Origin: Rhodococcus qingshengii
GTDB lineage: Bacteria > Actinomycetota > Actinomycetes > Mycobacteriales > Mycobacteriaceae
Direction of reading: 5' to 3'
DNA length: 64,000 nucleotides
Assembly: GCF_021025955.1 (NCBI RefSeq)
Contig: NZ_JAJNCL010000002.1
Span: 237,626-301,625, forward strand
Shown: piece after piece, positions 9,370 to 17,669 of the stretch
Numbering within the stretch: the first letter of the stretch is position 1
How the letters are laid out: the number at the start of each line of letters is the position of its first letter
Made by a program: the position numbers and the translations under genes
The notes under the pieces: generated by a model
The model's database searches: none
What the model was told of the DNA's origin: nothing
What the model saw: the letters and a program-made list of their open reading frames with translations, nothing else

Positions 9370-10456
9370 AGCACGCCACCAGTTCTTCGTCGATTTCCAC
9401 CAGCACTACCCCGATCTCCAGCCCGGAAGCCAAGGAGATCAATGCCACTGTCTCTCCCGGTTTGATCCGGCCGGCTTCGAGTTCTTCGACCAACGCCACG
9501 GTGTGGGTTGTCGAGGCCGTGTTCCCGTATCGATCGACGGTGATGACCGCGTCATGGCGCGGACTGTCGCCGAACGACAGCACCATCTCAGCCATGCCCT
9601 TCTTGATTGCCCGCGCCGAAGTTTGATGGGTGATCACATGGTCGATGTCATGGATCGACAGTCCGAGAGTGTCGAGTACCTCGTGCAGGAGTAACGGGGT
9701 ATCGGCGATGGCGGCCTTCTGAATGGCTCGCGAATTGGTGAACATGCGAGCACCCGGTTCGCTGCCCTTCGGGTAAGCGAGACACAACCGGCTGTAGTCC
9801 GCGACCGTTGTAAACCCGGCGACGCGGATCCCGGCTGCACCGACGGGCGCCCGTTCGAGTACAAGTGCGGCGCCGGCATCGCCCAAGGTCAAGGAAGCCA
9901 ATTCTCTGCTCAATATGTTGTGAATATGCTTGGCAGCATTGTGACCGAGCTGGGAAATATACTCACCGCTGACAATCAGCGCCCGCTCGATCAAGCCCAG
10001 GCGGATCCAATTGTTGGCCACCATCACCCCAGTGAGCATCCCAGCGCAAGCATTCGAAAGATCGAAGCTCATAGCCCGGTCTGCACCGAGGGTGCGCGCG
10101 ACGGCACTACTCATCGTCGGTTCGAGCCATTGAGTCATGCCGCCCCGAAACTTGGTGATACTGCAGCTGATCACCACATCTATCGACTTGGCGGCACAAC
10201 TCGACCGACGCAAGGCATCCCGCGCGGCTGCTGTTGCGAGAGTGTAGGAATCCTCATCGCCCACGCTGACCCGACGCTCGTGGATCCCAGTCAGTCGTTC
10301 GAGGTCGATACCAGTGTCGTGGCGTGTTGTCGCCATCAAGTCCTCAGTCGTGAGTCTTGTGACGGGAAGATGCCGACCTGCCCCCGCCACCCGCGTTCGA
10401 TACGGCACTCGTCTGTCATTACTTTCCGAATCCGTCAACAGCCAGTGTTTGACCAT
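9353..10456 (-). CDS. Beta-ketoacyl-ACP synthase III-like condensing enzyme
   Basis: This 367-residue thiolase-fold enzyme has a complete FabH-type triad: Cys in FDLSNACAGMLTG, His in VITHQTSARAI and Asn in DRYGNTAST. It should catalyse a decarboxylative Claisen condensation or a related acyl transfer. It is more divergent than housekeeping FabH and does not sit with other fatty acid synthesis genes. A second KAS III-like protein without these residues is encoded downstream with a 17-bp overlap, so the pair may act together. Upstream on the same strand are a Met-rich microprotein and a SHOCT membrane protein. The product is not predictable; the setting suggests a role under oxygen limitation. 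Confidence 0.85.
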   Translation of the reverse strand: MVKHWLLTDSESNDRRVPYRTRVAGAGRHLPVTRLTTEDLMATTRHDTGIDLERLTGIHERRVSVGDEDSYTLATAAARDALRRSSCAAKSIDVVISCSITKFRGGMTQWLEPTMSSAVARTLGADRAMSFDLSNACAGMLTGVMVANNWIRLGLIERALIVSGEYISQLGHNAAKHIHNILSRELASLTLGDAGAALVLERAPVGAAGIRVAGFTTVADYSRLCLAYPKGSEPGARMFTNSRAIQKAAIADTPLLLHEVLDTLGLSIHDIDHVITHQTSARAIKKGMAEMVLSFGDSPRHDAVITVDRYGNTASTTHTVALVEELEAGRIKPGETVALISLASGLEIGVVLVEIDEELVACYGNDH

Positions 10457-10492
10457 GTCACTTGATACCTCACGCCGGGATTGGATCTGGAG

Positions 10493-10582
10493 CTAGTGCA
10501 TCGACATCATCTGCATGGGTGGAAGTATGCCCATGCCGTGGAGACACATCATGAACATGTGGAACATTTGCATGGCATCCAT
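10493..10582 (-). CDS. Methionine-rich microprotein (29 aa)
   Basis: This small ORF starts at ATG 10582 and ends at TAG 10493-10495. A very strong Shine-Dalgarno sequence (AAGGAGGTGACAGCC before the ATG, seven-base spacing) precedes it. The peptide begins MDAMQMFHMFMMCLHGMG and ends with a further Met-rich stretch, MQMMSMH. Eleven of 29 residues are Met, with three His and one Cys. The composition suggests soft-metal (Cu+) binding or a membrane-surface peptide, but no family was recognised. It lies 35 bp after the SHOCT gene and 36 bp before the KAS III gene on the same strand, so it is probably part of that operon. Alternative: a leader peptide controlling the downstream genes. Confidence 0.6.
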   Translation of the reverse strand: MDAMQMFHMFMMCLHGMGILPPMQMMSMH

Positions 10583-10617
10583 GGCTGTCACCTCCTTCTT
10601 TGCTTGTACCGAATCAC

Positions 10618-10911
10618 TCAGGGGGATGGGTCTGTTCGCAGAATCGTCAATCGGCTTCGATACTCGTTCTCATCAATTTCCCCACGCGCGAATCGCTCGG
10701 CAAGAAGTTGTTCTGCGCTGTGTTGCGGCGGCGGAAAACTTGTCAGCGGACTGCTACCGGACGGCCGAATCGCCGACTCCGGAGGTCCGTGTCCGGCATA
10801 GCGAATGAGCAGAAAGATGCCCAAGATCAGCAGGCCCCAGAACAGGGCCATACCTACGAACATCAAGAGGTAACCCCAACTCCAACCACTCGAATAATGG
10901 TCGTGCATCAC
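10618..10911 (-). CDS. SHOCT-domain small membrane protein
   Basis: This 97-residue protein has one hydrophobic segment (residues about 11-37, GYLLMFVGMALFWGLLILG) and a C-terminal SHOCT motif (AEQLLAERFARGEIDENEYRSRL). SHOCT domains are short helical modules at the ends of membrane proteins and probably mediate oligomerisation. The GTG at 10911 has GGAGG seven bases upstream; the ATG at 10908 is also possible. It is the first gene of a probable operon SHOCT-Met-rich microprotein-KAS III pair-USP. The N-terminus MMHDHYSSGWSW is rich in His and aromatic residues. The molecular role is unknown. Confidence 0.82.
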   Translation of the reverse strand: MMHDHYSSGWSWGYLLMFVGMALFWGLLILGIFLLIRYAGHGPPESAIRPSGSSPLTSFPPPQHSAEQLLAERFARGEIDENEYRSRLTILRTDPSP

Positions 10912-11056
10912 AGCGAGGCCTCCAACGTCTCCATGCGTGTCGTCCGCACTCCCTCCAGCGGAGAACTCACGCTTCCCCCCTCATGATGCGCCCTTTCACA
11001 ACGCACATACAGGGTCTTTCTGCTCGTATCCACAGGTGCGGCCAAGGCTCCGCATC

Positions 11057-11070
11057 CTGCCGCAAGTCCT
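11057..11070. promoter_or_regulatory. Candidate DosR-type box in a divergent promoter region
   Basis: Read on the minus strand the site is AGGACTTGCGGCAG, close to the GGGACTTNNGGCCC form of the DosR box (mismatches at both ends). It lies in the 288-bp gap between the divergent SHOCT operon and the esterase gene. No other coding sequence was seen in that gap. A second weaker match (GGGTCTTTC half) is at about 11012-11020. Confidence 0.3.
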
Positions 11071-11199
11071 TCTTTCCAGAGCACTTCGGCACCATCTGTC
11101 ACAAGAGACCCAGCCGAGGAATCCTTCCGATCCACGAGGTGTTTCAGAGAAGTAACGAGGTGGTAATCAGCGACCGCCGACTGAAGAGAAGTGGACGTC

Positions 11200-12456
11200 A
11201 TGACGAACCTCCCCGAGTTCGAGGAGCGACTCCCGACCGCCGATACACCCGCGGTCCCTCGCGATGTCTCAGCAGAGTCCCCGGTTCGGTCCACTCCGCG
11301 CGTCATGCTCGTCGATCCACGGTTCGGTCAGCTGGCCGCACAGTTCTTTCGCCTCTTCGAGCGCCCCTCCAGCGGCGGCGGCGCACTGGCGGTATATCTG
11401 GGAGGGGAACCTGTCGTCGATATCTGGGCCGGGTGGTCGACCCCAGACACCCGCTGGCAATCTGACACCGTGTCCGTGTCTTTCTCCACCGGAAAAGGCG
11501 TCGCGAGTACAGTTTTGCACCGTCTCGTCGAACGCGGGCTGATCGATTACGACACACCCGTCGCAGAGTATTGGCCCGAATTCGCAAGCGCCGGTAAGGA
11601 CACCGTGACAGTACGGCAGCTGTTGGCTCACCGGGCTGGGCTGCATCGTGTACGAGGACTGGTTCCCGGCCGATTGGCGATGCTCGATCACGACAGCATC
11701 GCCAATGCCCTTGCTTCGGCCACTCCGGACCACCGCCGCCTGGGCGCACCCGGATACCACGCAGTCACATTCGGATCTCTCGTCGCCGAACTCACAACTC
11801 GCGCCACCGGCTCATCATTTACAGACCTCGTCCGCACCGAGATCGCGGAACCTCTTGGTATTCCAGAATTCTGGTTCCAGGTCCCCGAAGACGAACGGCA
11901 TCGGATCGCGAGGTTGTTCCCCCACATCAATCAGTTCAAAATGCCGTGGGATACCGCTTCGTTCGCTTTGGCCCGGATACCGGCGCTCAGAAATATCGCG
12001 GATGCCGGCATGCCGGCAGGTTTCGACGAACTCGTCCGCAATCCCGCGATCCATGACTACGTGATGCCCGGCTGGAACGGCGTGTTCAGCGCGCGTGCCC
12101 TTGCTCGTATGTATGCAGCACTTGCCAACGAGGGAATTGTGGGTGGAATCAGGTTTCTGAGCGAAGACACCCTGGAACAGGTCAGCGAAGTGCAGACCAC
12201 TGCGCGCGATTACGTACTCGGAATCCACATGAACTGGAGACTCGGCTATCACTCGGCGTTCGTCACCAGCCGCACTCGGTCGCTGCAGGCCTTCGGGCAC
12301 TACGGCCTCGGCGGATCAGGCGCGTTCGCCGATCCCGAAACTCGTTTGTCCGTCGCTTTCGTCACGAACAGAATGGGCGGCCCCCTAACTCCGTTCGCCG
12401 ACCTCAGGCTGGCTGGATTGGGCGCCAAAGCGGAAGCCATCGCCCGCACGTTGTAG
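11200..12456 (+). CDS. Serine hydrolase of the class C beta-lactamase/EstB esterase family
   Basis: This protein of about 418 residues has a penicillin-binding/transpeptidase-like fold. The SxxK nucleophile motif is STGK (in VSFSTGKGVAST), the second motif begins with Tyr in APGYHAVTFG, and the C-terminal HYGLGGSGAFADP corresponds to the KTG-equivalent box of EstB-like esterases. No signal peptide is evident, so a cytoplasmic carboxylesterase or lipase acting on short acyl esters is likelier than a beta-lactamase. The ATG at 11200 is preceded by AGAGAAG at eight bases; a GTG at 11191 is an alternative. It is divergent from the SHOCT operon and convergent with ctpF (8-bp gap). Confidence 0.88.
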   Translation: MTNLPEFEERLPTADTPAVPRDVSAESPVRSTPRVMLVDPRFGQLAAQFFRLFERPSSGGGALAVYLGGEPVVDIWAGWSTPDTRWQSDTVSVSFSTGKGVASTVLHRLVERGLIDYDTPVAEYWPEFASAGKDTVTVRQLLAHRAGLHRVRGLVPGRLAMLDHDSIANALASATPDHRRLGAPGYHAVTFGSLVAELTTRATGSSFTDLVRTEIAEPLGIPEFWFQVPEDERHRIARLFPHINQFKMPWDTASFALARIPALRNIADAGMPAGFDELVRNPAIHDYVMPGWNGVFSARALARMYAALANEGIVGGIRFLSEDTLEQVSEVQTTARDYVLGIHMNWRLGYHSAFVTSRTRSLQAFGHYGLGGSGAFADPETRLSVAFVTNRMGGPLTPFADLRLAGLGAKAEAIARTL

Positions 12457-12464
12457 GCCGCCGA

Positions 12465-15197
12465 TCAGCGACGTCGCGTCCACCGCCAGAATTCGTCGCA
12501 TCCCCACACCAAGACCGGCAAGGGCAGTAACCACAGAACCTGATACCACGTGGGCGAGACTGTGCCGAATAGGCGCTGCGCCGTCGGAACCGTCACCACA
12601 ACAGCGGCAAAGACAACCTCGAACGCAATCCCCCAGAGCAACAAACGGTTCGAGAACAGCCCGATCTCCCGCAAGGACGCTCGCTCAGTGCGAGAAGCGA
12701 CGGCGGTACCGATCTGACACGAAACGATCCCGAGGAAACTCATTGTCGTCGCCAGCTTCCAGGTGTGCTCGAGCGCACCTGACGACACGTCAGCCCCGAA
12801 TGTCCAGCCTCCGGACACGAGAGTTGCTATGAACAACACCATGACTGCTGCAGCCGACACGCCCCCCAGGACGCCCCACGATCGGACCAGCATCGCCTTG
12901 TCCACGACATTTTGTGAAGCCTTTCGCGGCGCCCGATCCATCAAACCAGGCTCCTCCCGTTCCCGACCGAGAGCCAACGCCGGCAATGTCTCGGTACCCA
13001 AATCGATTGCCAATATTTGCATTACGGTCAATGGAAGTGGAATCTGACCACCGGAGAGCGCATAGACGAGAAAGGGCACCACTTCCGGTGTCGCGTGAGC
13101 GAAAATGTAGACGATGAATTTACGGACATTGTCGTAGACCCTGCGCCCAGCTTGGACCGCGTCGACGATCGTGGCGAAATTGTCGTCGGTGAGAACCATC
13201 GTCGCAGCCTCCCGAGCGACGTCGGTGCCCGAGCGCCCCATCGCCACTCCGATGTCCGACCGTCGCAGAGCTGGAGCATCATTGACACCGTCGCCGGTCA
13301 TCGCGACCACATAGCCACCGGCGCGTAGTGCATCCGTGATCCGAAGCTTCTCTTCAGGTGAACTACGAGCGAAGATGATCTCGTTGTCGGTGTAAAGGAG
13401 CCTGTCGAGATCCTTCTCCGACATACCTTCGAGTTCAGATCCGGTTACTACTTGTAAGCCCGCATTGCCGATTCCGACACTCTCCGCGATTCCGCGTGCA
13501 GTGAGTCCGTGATCGCCCGTCACCACGATGATGCGTATTCCGGCCGTATGACATTTTGCCACCGCCGCACGGACTTCTGGTCGCGGAGGATCGATCATCG
13601 CCACGATCCCCAGCAATGTCATGTCGCGCTCGATATCTCGACGACAGAGTTGTTCAACCTCCTCGGCGGTGGCCGATCGTTCTGCCACGGCGATCAGTCG
13701 CAATCCTTCACGTGCCCACCTGTGGACCACCGCTGCCACTTCCGAGCGTTCCGAGGACTCGAGACCATGCTCGGACGCCCCAGAGCCGACGATGCGGACG
13801 CACAAAGACAGAATCTCTTCCGGCGCCCCCTTCGCCTGGATCCGAAATCGATCACCGACTCGGTCTACCGTCGACATCCTACGAAGCTCGGGATCGAACG
13901 GAAAAATAGTGTGATGTGCTTGGATGGCCACGTTTCGCGGCTCCCCGATGTGTTCCGCCGCCCTTAACAATGCCACCTCGGTGGGATCCCCCGAGTCGCA
14001 CTCGTCGCCGTCCCCTGGCCCCTCCCTGAGCTCTGCAGTACAACAGGATGTGATCGCGTGTGCCAGACGACGCGGCACGGTCCCCTCGGGCCATGGATCG
14101 GTGGCCGCATCGTCTGCATCGAAGGTCAGAACGTCGCTCGGCATCCATATCCTGGTTACTCGCATGCGGTTCTGTGTCAGCGTCCCGGTCTTGTCCGTAC
14201 AGATCACGCTGGTGGAACCGAGCGTTTCCACTGCCGAGATCCTTTTGACCAACGCACCTCGTTTAGCAAGGGTGCGTACTCCGACTGCCAGCGCCAACGT
14301 GATGATCGGAAGGAGCCCTTCGGGAACATTGGCAACCAGGAGTCCGATTGCGAAGTTGATCGAATCTCCCCAGGACAGTCCCGCGATCAGGCTACCGAGG
14401 GGGATGAATGCCGCGCCCATCACCACCGCTACACAGGCGATCAGCCAGGCAACCTTCTTCACTTGTTTCTCGAGTGGACTCTCGTCACGACCCCCGCGCT
14501 GGGAAAGGGCAGCAATCCGTCCGATCTCGGTACGCATACCAGTGGCGAAGACCAATCCCATGGCTTTGCCGCCGAGCACATCCGTTCCACTGAAGGCGAT
14601 GTCTCGGGCCGAAACCAAAGCTCCTGCGTTACTTGTCGAATCCGCAGAAACAGTGACCGGAACCGACTCTCCGGTCAGTGTGGACAGATCTACCTGCACC
14701 GAGCCCGATATCAGTCGCGCGTCCGCCGATACCCGGCCGCCTTCGTCGAGAACGATCACATCACCTGGAACCAAGGTCCGTGCATCCACCACTTGCTCGG
14801 CGCGGTCACGGACCACCATCGCCGTTGCCGGGAGAAATGCAGAGAGCGCCTCCACCGCTTGTTCAGCATGTAACTCCTGAACGAACGCGAACACCGCATT
14901 GACGAGAATCACCAGAACGATTGCCACGGCCAGCGGAGAGGCTCCACTGACAACAGCAAGTCCAGCGGCAACCCACAACAGCAACGCGAGGGGGTGAGTC
15001 AACTGCCGGAGTATCTCGCCAGGCCACTCACGTCCACGCCGACGCTGCAGTTCGTTGGAACCGTGAACGAGGGACCGACGTTCGGCTTCTCTGGCCGAGA
15101 GACCTTGCCGATCTGACCTGAGATCTCGAAACATTCGTTCCACGGATTCACGCGGATTCACCGCATCTGATTCCGAATCAGCGACCGCTTCAGACAC
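12465..15197 (-). CDS. ctpF: P-type cation-transporting ATPase (CtpF-like)
   Basis: This 910-residue P2-type ATPase has an N-terminal cation-ATPase domain, an actuator motif TGES (residues about 175-178), the PEGL motif in TM4 (about 291-294), the phosphorylation motif DKTGT (Asp335), [10 protein letters not shown] in the hinge and six C-terminal helices. PEGL and the overall layout match the Ca2+/SERCA-like group to which mycobacterial CtpF (Rv1997, 905 aa, DosR regulon) belongs. The GTG start at 15197 is chosen because AGGAGG lies seven bases upstream and the length then matches CtpF. A candidate DosR box lies about 100 bp upstream. Calcium export is inferred from the family. Confidence 0.88.
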   Translation of the reverse strand: MSEAVADSESDAVNPRESVERMFRDLRSDRQGLSAREAERRSLVHGSNELQRRRGREWPGEILRQLTHPLALLLWVAAGLAVVSGASPLAVAIVLVILVNAVFAFVQELHAEQAVEALSAFLPATAMVVRDRAEQVVDARTLVPGDVIVLDEGGRVSADARLISGSVQVDLSTLTGESVPVTVSADSTSNAGALVSARDIAFSGTDVLGGKAMGLVFATGMRTEIGRIAALSQRGGRDESPLEKQVKKVAWLIACVAVVMGAAFIPLGSLIAGLSWGDSINFAIGLLVANVPEGLLPIITLALAVGVRTLAKRGALVKRISAVETLGSTSVICTDKTGTLTQNRMRVTRIWMPSDVLTFDADDAATDPWPEGTVPRRLAHAITSCCTAELREGPGDGDECDSGDPTEVALLRAAEHIGEPRNVAIQAHHTIFPFDPELRRMSTVDRVGDRFRIQAKGAPEEILSLCVRIVGSGASEHGLESSERSEVAAVVHRWAREGLRLIAVAERSATAEEVEQLCRRDIERDMTLLGIVAMIDPPRPEVRAAVAKCHTAGIRIIVVTGDHGLTARGIAESVGIGNAGLQVVTGSELEGMSEKDLDRLLYTDNEIIFARSSPEEKLRITDALRAGGYVVAMTGDGVNDAPALRRSDIGVAMGRSGTDVAREAATMVLTDDNFATIVDAVQAGRRVYDNVRKFIVYIFAHATPEVVPFLVYALSGGQIPLPLTVMQILAIDLGTETLPALALGREREEPGLMDRAPRKASQNVVDKAMLVRSWGVLGGVSAAAVMVLFIATLVSGGWTFGADVSSGALEHTWKLATTMSFLGIVSCQIGTAVASRTERASLREIGLFSNRLLLWGIAFEVVFAAVVVTVPTAQRLFGTVSPTWYQVLWLLPLPVLVWGCDEFWRWTRRR

Positions 15198-15294
15198 ACG
15201 CACACCTCCTCGCGAACCAAGAACCAAATGCAACTGCTTCGTTCGAGGTTTCACCGTCCGAGAACGCGATACCAGGGCACTCGGTAGTCAACTC

Positions 15295-15308
15295 GGGCCG
15301 TATGGCCT
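15295..15308. promoter_or_regulatory. Candidate DosR-type box between ctpF and the SPFH gene
   Basis: GGGCCGTATGGCCT contains the palindrome GGCC-GTAT-GGCC and fits the loose DosR pattern GGGNCNNNNGNCCC at all but the last position. It lies about 100 bp upstream of ctpF and 170 bp upstream of the divergent SPFH gene, in a 279-bp non-coding gap. M. tuberculosis ctpF is a DosR target. This is sequence resemblance only. Confidence 0.35.
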
Positions 15309-15476
15309 CACTGATCGAAACAGTGTCCGCCTGCTGTGCAACTAGTGACATTCGGCCATGTATGCAATCGACACCGCGACGCAAAGCTGGACGAAGACCG
15401 GACATGCCTGCAGGTCCGCCCGCCCGCACGACGGTGCTCGTCTGGCACCCTGCCCCGCACAGAATCGAGAATCACC

Positions 15477-16334
15477 GTGAGCGCCACCATCGTCGTCGTC
15501 GTGGTTGCGACAATCCTGTTCCTGATTTTCGCAATGGCAATACGAATCGTCACACAGTACGAGCGCGGTGTTCATTTCCGGCTGGGGCGGATCATCGCGG
15601 TACGCAATCCCGGTCTGACACTCATCATTCCCGCGGTCGACCGGATGACCAAGGTCTCGATGCGTATCGTCACGATGCCGATCCAGTCGCAGGGAATCAT
15701 CACCCGCGACAACGTCAGCGTCGATATCGCGGCCGTCGCATATTTTCGCGTCATCGACGCGGAGAAATCCGTGGTGACCATCGAGAGCGTCAACTCTGCC
15801 ATCGACCAGATCGCGCAAACCACTCTCCGAAACGTGGTAGGTCAGCATTCCCTCGACGAGGTTCTGTCGGAAACGGCCGTGATCAACACCAGCATCCGTC
15901 AGATACTCGATACCACGACACTCGACTGGGGTGTCGAGGTAACGCTGGTAGAGCTCAAGGACATTCAGCTTCCGGAAAGCATGAAGCGAGCCATGGCGCG
16001 TGAAGCAGAGGCCGAACGAGAGAAGCGGGCAAAGATCATCGCAGCGGAAGGGGAAGCGCGAGCCGCCGCTGCGCTCGGCGAAGCGTCGGACACAATGATG
16101 GACCACCCGTTGGCGCTACAACTGCGCAACCTGCAGACCCTCGCAGAGCTCGGCGTCGAGAAAAACACCACCGTGGTCTTCCCCGCACCCCTGATGAGCG
16201 CAATCGGCGAACTCGGTTCGTTTCTTCATCGGGAAAACGCATCTGCGGAAGATCTCTCCAGTCATGGTGCGAAGGAAAACGCCATGAAAGAGACAACTTT
16301 CAACGCAAGCTCCCTCAGCGCCAGCCGACCGTGA
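15477..16334 (+). CDS. SPFH/band 7 (stomatin-like) membrane protein
   Basis: This 285-residue protein has one N-terminal transmembrane helix (ATIVVVVVATILFLIFAMAI) followed by a band 7 domain (QYERGVHFRLGR...NPGLTLIIPAVDRM). A charged helix, REAEAEREKRAKIIAAEGEA, forms the coiled-coil region typical of slipins. The GTG at 15477 is the natural start because the 47 residues encoded upstream do not resemble the family. Stomatin-like proteins form membrane microdomain scaffolds and modulate channels or proteases. No NfeD-type partner lies next to it; instead an Rv1733c-like membrane protein follows after 36 bp, probably in the same operon. Confidence 0.9.
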   Translation: MSATIVVVVVATILFLIFAMAIRIVTQYERGVHFRLGRIIAVRNPGLTLIIPAVDRMTKVSMRIVTMPIQSQGIITRDNVSVDIAAVAYFRVIDAEKSVVTIESVNSAIDQIAQTTLRNVVGQHSLDEVLSETAVINTSIRQILDTTTLDWGVEVTLVELKDIQLPESMKRAMAREAEAEREKRAKIIAAEGEARAAAALGEASDTMMDHPLALQLRNLQTLAELGVEKNTTVVFPAPLMSAIGELGSFLHRENASAEDLSSHGAKENAMKETTFNASSLSASRP

Positions 16335-16370
16335 TGCCTCCACTCCAGACCGGTCCAGGAGGCCGGCACC

Positions 16371-16955
16371 ATGCGTAAATATCTGATTCACACGACGGCA
16401 CGTCCCAGTCGCTGGTGGAACCAAGCTCCCTGGTCTTCGAACCGACTCATGCGTCCGTCGGATCGTATCTGGTCCTCCTTGGTCATCGCCGCAGTCGCAA
16501 TCGGGACTCTTGCGATACCTGTCGCAGCAGCAGTCGGCACGTCCGTCTACGCGTCCGGCCGAGCGCGAATCGAACAGCAACAGCACGTCGACAGCCAATG
16601 GAGTGGCACGGTGAGTCCCGACCCGGTTCCCGGGACAAAAGACCTGGGAGCCGCGCGCAAGGTCGTGGCATGGACCATGAACGGAACTGCACGCACCGAA
16701 CCATTGGTTGCTCACTTCAGCGCACGTCCCGGTGACACGATCGCCGTGTGGACGAATGCAACAGGCGATCAGGTTCCGCCTCCCCCTCAGACGTCGAGCA
16801 CGGCTGTCGACGGAATCGCTGCTGCGATCACGTTGTATTGTGCGAGCGTTCTTGCCGTGCACGGAATGCTCACTGCCGCAAAAACACTGATCAGTTGGCG
16901 CAACGGTCGCGCCTGGGATGCAGAGTGGTCGGGGGCCTTCCCACCACACGCATGA
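16371..16955 (+). CDS. Rv1733c-like two-helix membrane protein
   Basis: This 194-residue protein has two predicted transmembrane helices (about 35-57 and 143-165) flanking an extracytoplasmic region of about 85 residues. The N-terminal WWNQAPWSSNRLMRPSDRIWS and the central VAWTMNGTARTEPL resemble M. tuberculosis Rv1733c, a DosR-regulon membrane protein and strong T-cell antigen of similar size. The function of the family is unknown. It probably shares a transcript with the SPFH gene. The truncated P-type ATPase on the other strand breaks off about 20 bp past its stop, so a rearrangement may have joined the two. Confidence 0.82.
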   Translation: MRKYLIHTTARPSRWWNQAPWSSNRLMRPSDRIWSSLVIAAVAIGTLAIPVAAAVGTSVYASGRARIEQQQHVDSQWSGTVSPDPVPGTKDLGAARKVVAWTMNGTARTEPLVAHFSARPGDTIAVWTNATGDQVPPPPQTSSTAVDGIAAAITLYCASVLAVHGMLTAAKTLISWRNGRAWDAEWSGAFPPHA

Positions 16956-16975
16956 AGTAACAAAAGTCCAAGTGG

Positions 16976-17506
16976 ATTCAGAGCGGATTCGTCGAAGACT
17001 GCCGGTTCACCGACAATCCATCCGTCCGTGGGTACGACGTCCCCGGAGCTGAGGAAGATTCGGTCGCCTGGCTCGATCTCGTCGACCGCAACCGTCCGAA
17101 GTTGGCCGCGCTCTTCGCGTTGCGCGATCCTCGGAACATGTTCACGAAGGGAACGAAGATCTCGCGCCGCTCGACGATTAGCCGCCGCATCGAGGGTTCG
17201 CCCGGTCGCCAGCATGACTGCAATCAACGCACCGGCCAGATACTCCCCTACCAAAATCGTTCCGAGCAGCGACAGAACTGCAATGACATCGACGCCCGCC
17301 CGTCCTCTGCGCAACCCGTCGACAACCCACCACCCTGCCGGCAGCAACGCCGCAATTGTCCCCAAGGCCCACATCCCGTCGGCAACGGCGCGCTGATCGA
17401 GCGACCAGGCGAGAACGCCACCGGCGAGCACAGACACAGTCGCGATCAGGAGAAGGGACTCGGCTTTCGTTGTCAAGCGCTGGAACAGGTCTCGGATCAG
17501 CGACAT
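16976..17506 (-). pseudogene. 3'-truncated heavy-metal P-type ATPase (N-terminal relic)
   Basis: About 177 codons remain of a P1B-type ATPase: N-terminal transmembrane helices, GVDVIAVLSLLGTILVGEYL, the actuator domain with EPGDRIFLSSGDVVPTDGW and then FDESAL. In intact proteins this continues as TGE(S/A)xPV, followed by the DKTGT kinase domain. Here the similarity stops after DESAL near 16976, and the frame runs into the antisense of the Rv1733c-like gene. The phosphorylation and nucleotide-binding domains are absent, so it cannot pump ions. The start and N-terminus look intact, suggesting a fairly recent deletion. Some short product might still be made. Confidence 0.85.
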
Positions 17507-17669
17507 GATTCCAGCGTCGTCATTGCCGCGCCGTGACCACTAGTGCCGTAATGCCCGACTAAGACACCGCAATGCCCCGCGACGGCTGACCGCTGTTTCG
17601 TCCAGACTTGAAGGATCGAGGAATCGAGCGTCTCCGCGTGGGAACCGCTGCAGTACGAGGGGAGATCAG

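Noticed and set aside
10908-11306. Minus-strand ORF (132 aa) across the SHOCT/esterase divergent promoter
   Set aside because: Overlaps the esterase start antisense and the promoter region; composition is unremarkable and no family resemblance was found.
12465-12489. Possible intergenic element between the esterase and ctpF
   Set aside because: Only 8 bp separate the convergent stops; no terminator or repeat fits there.
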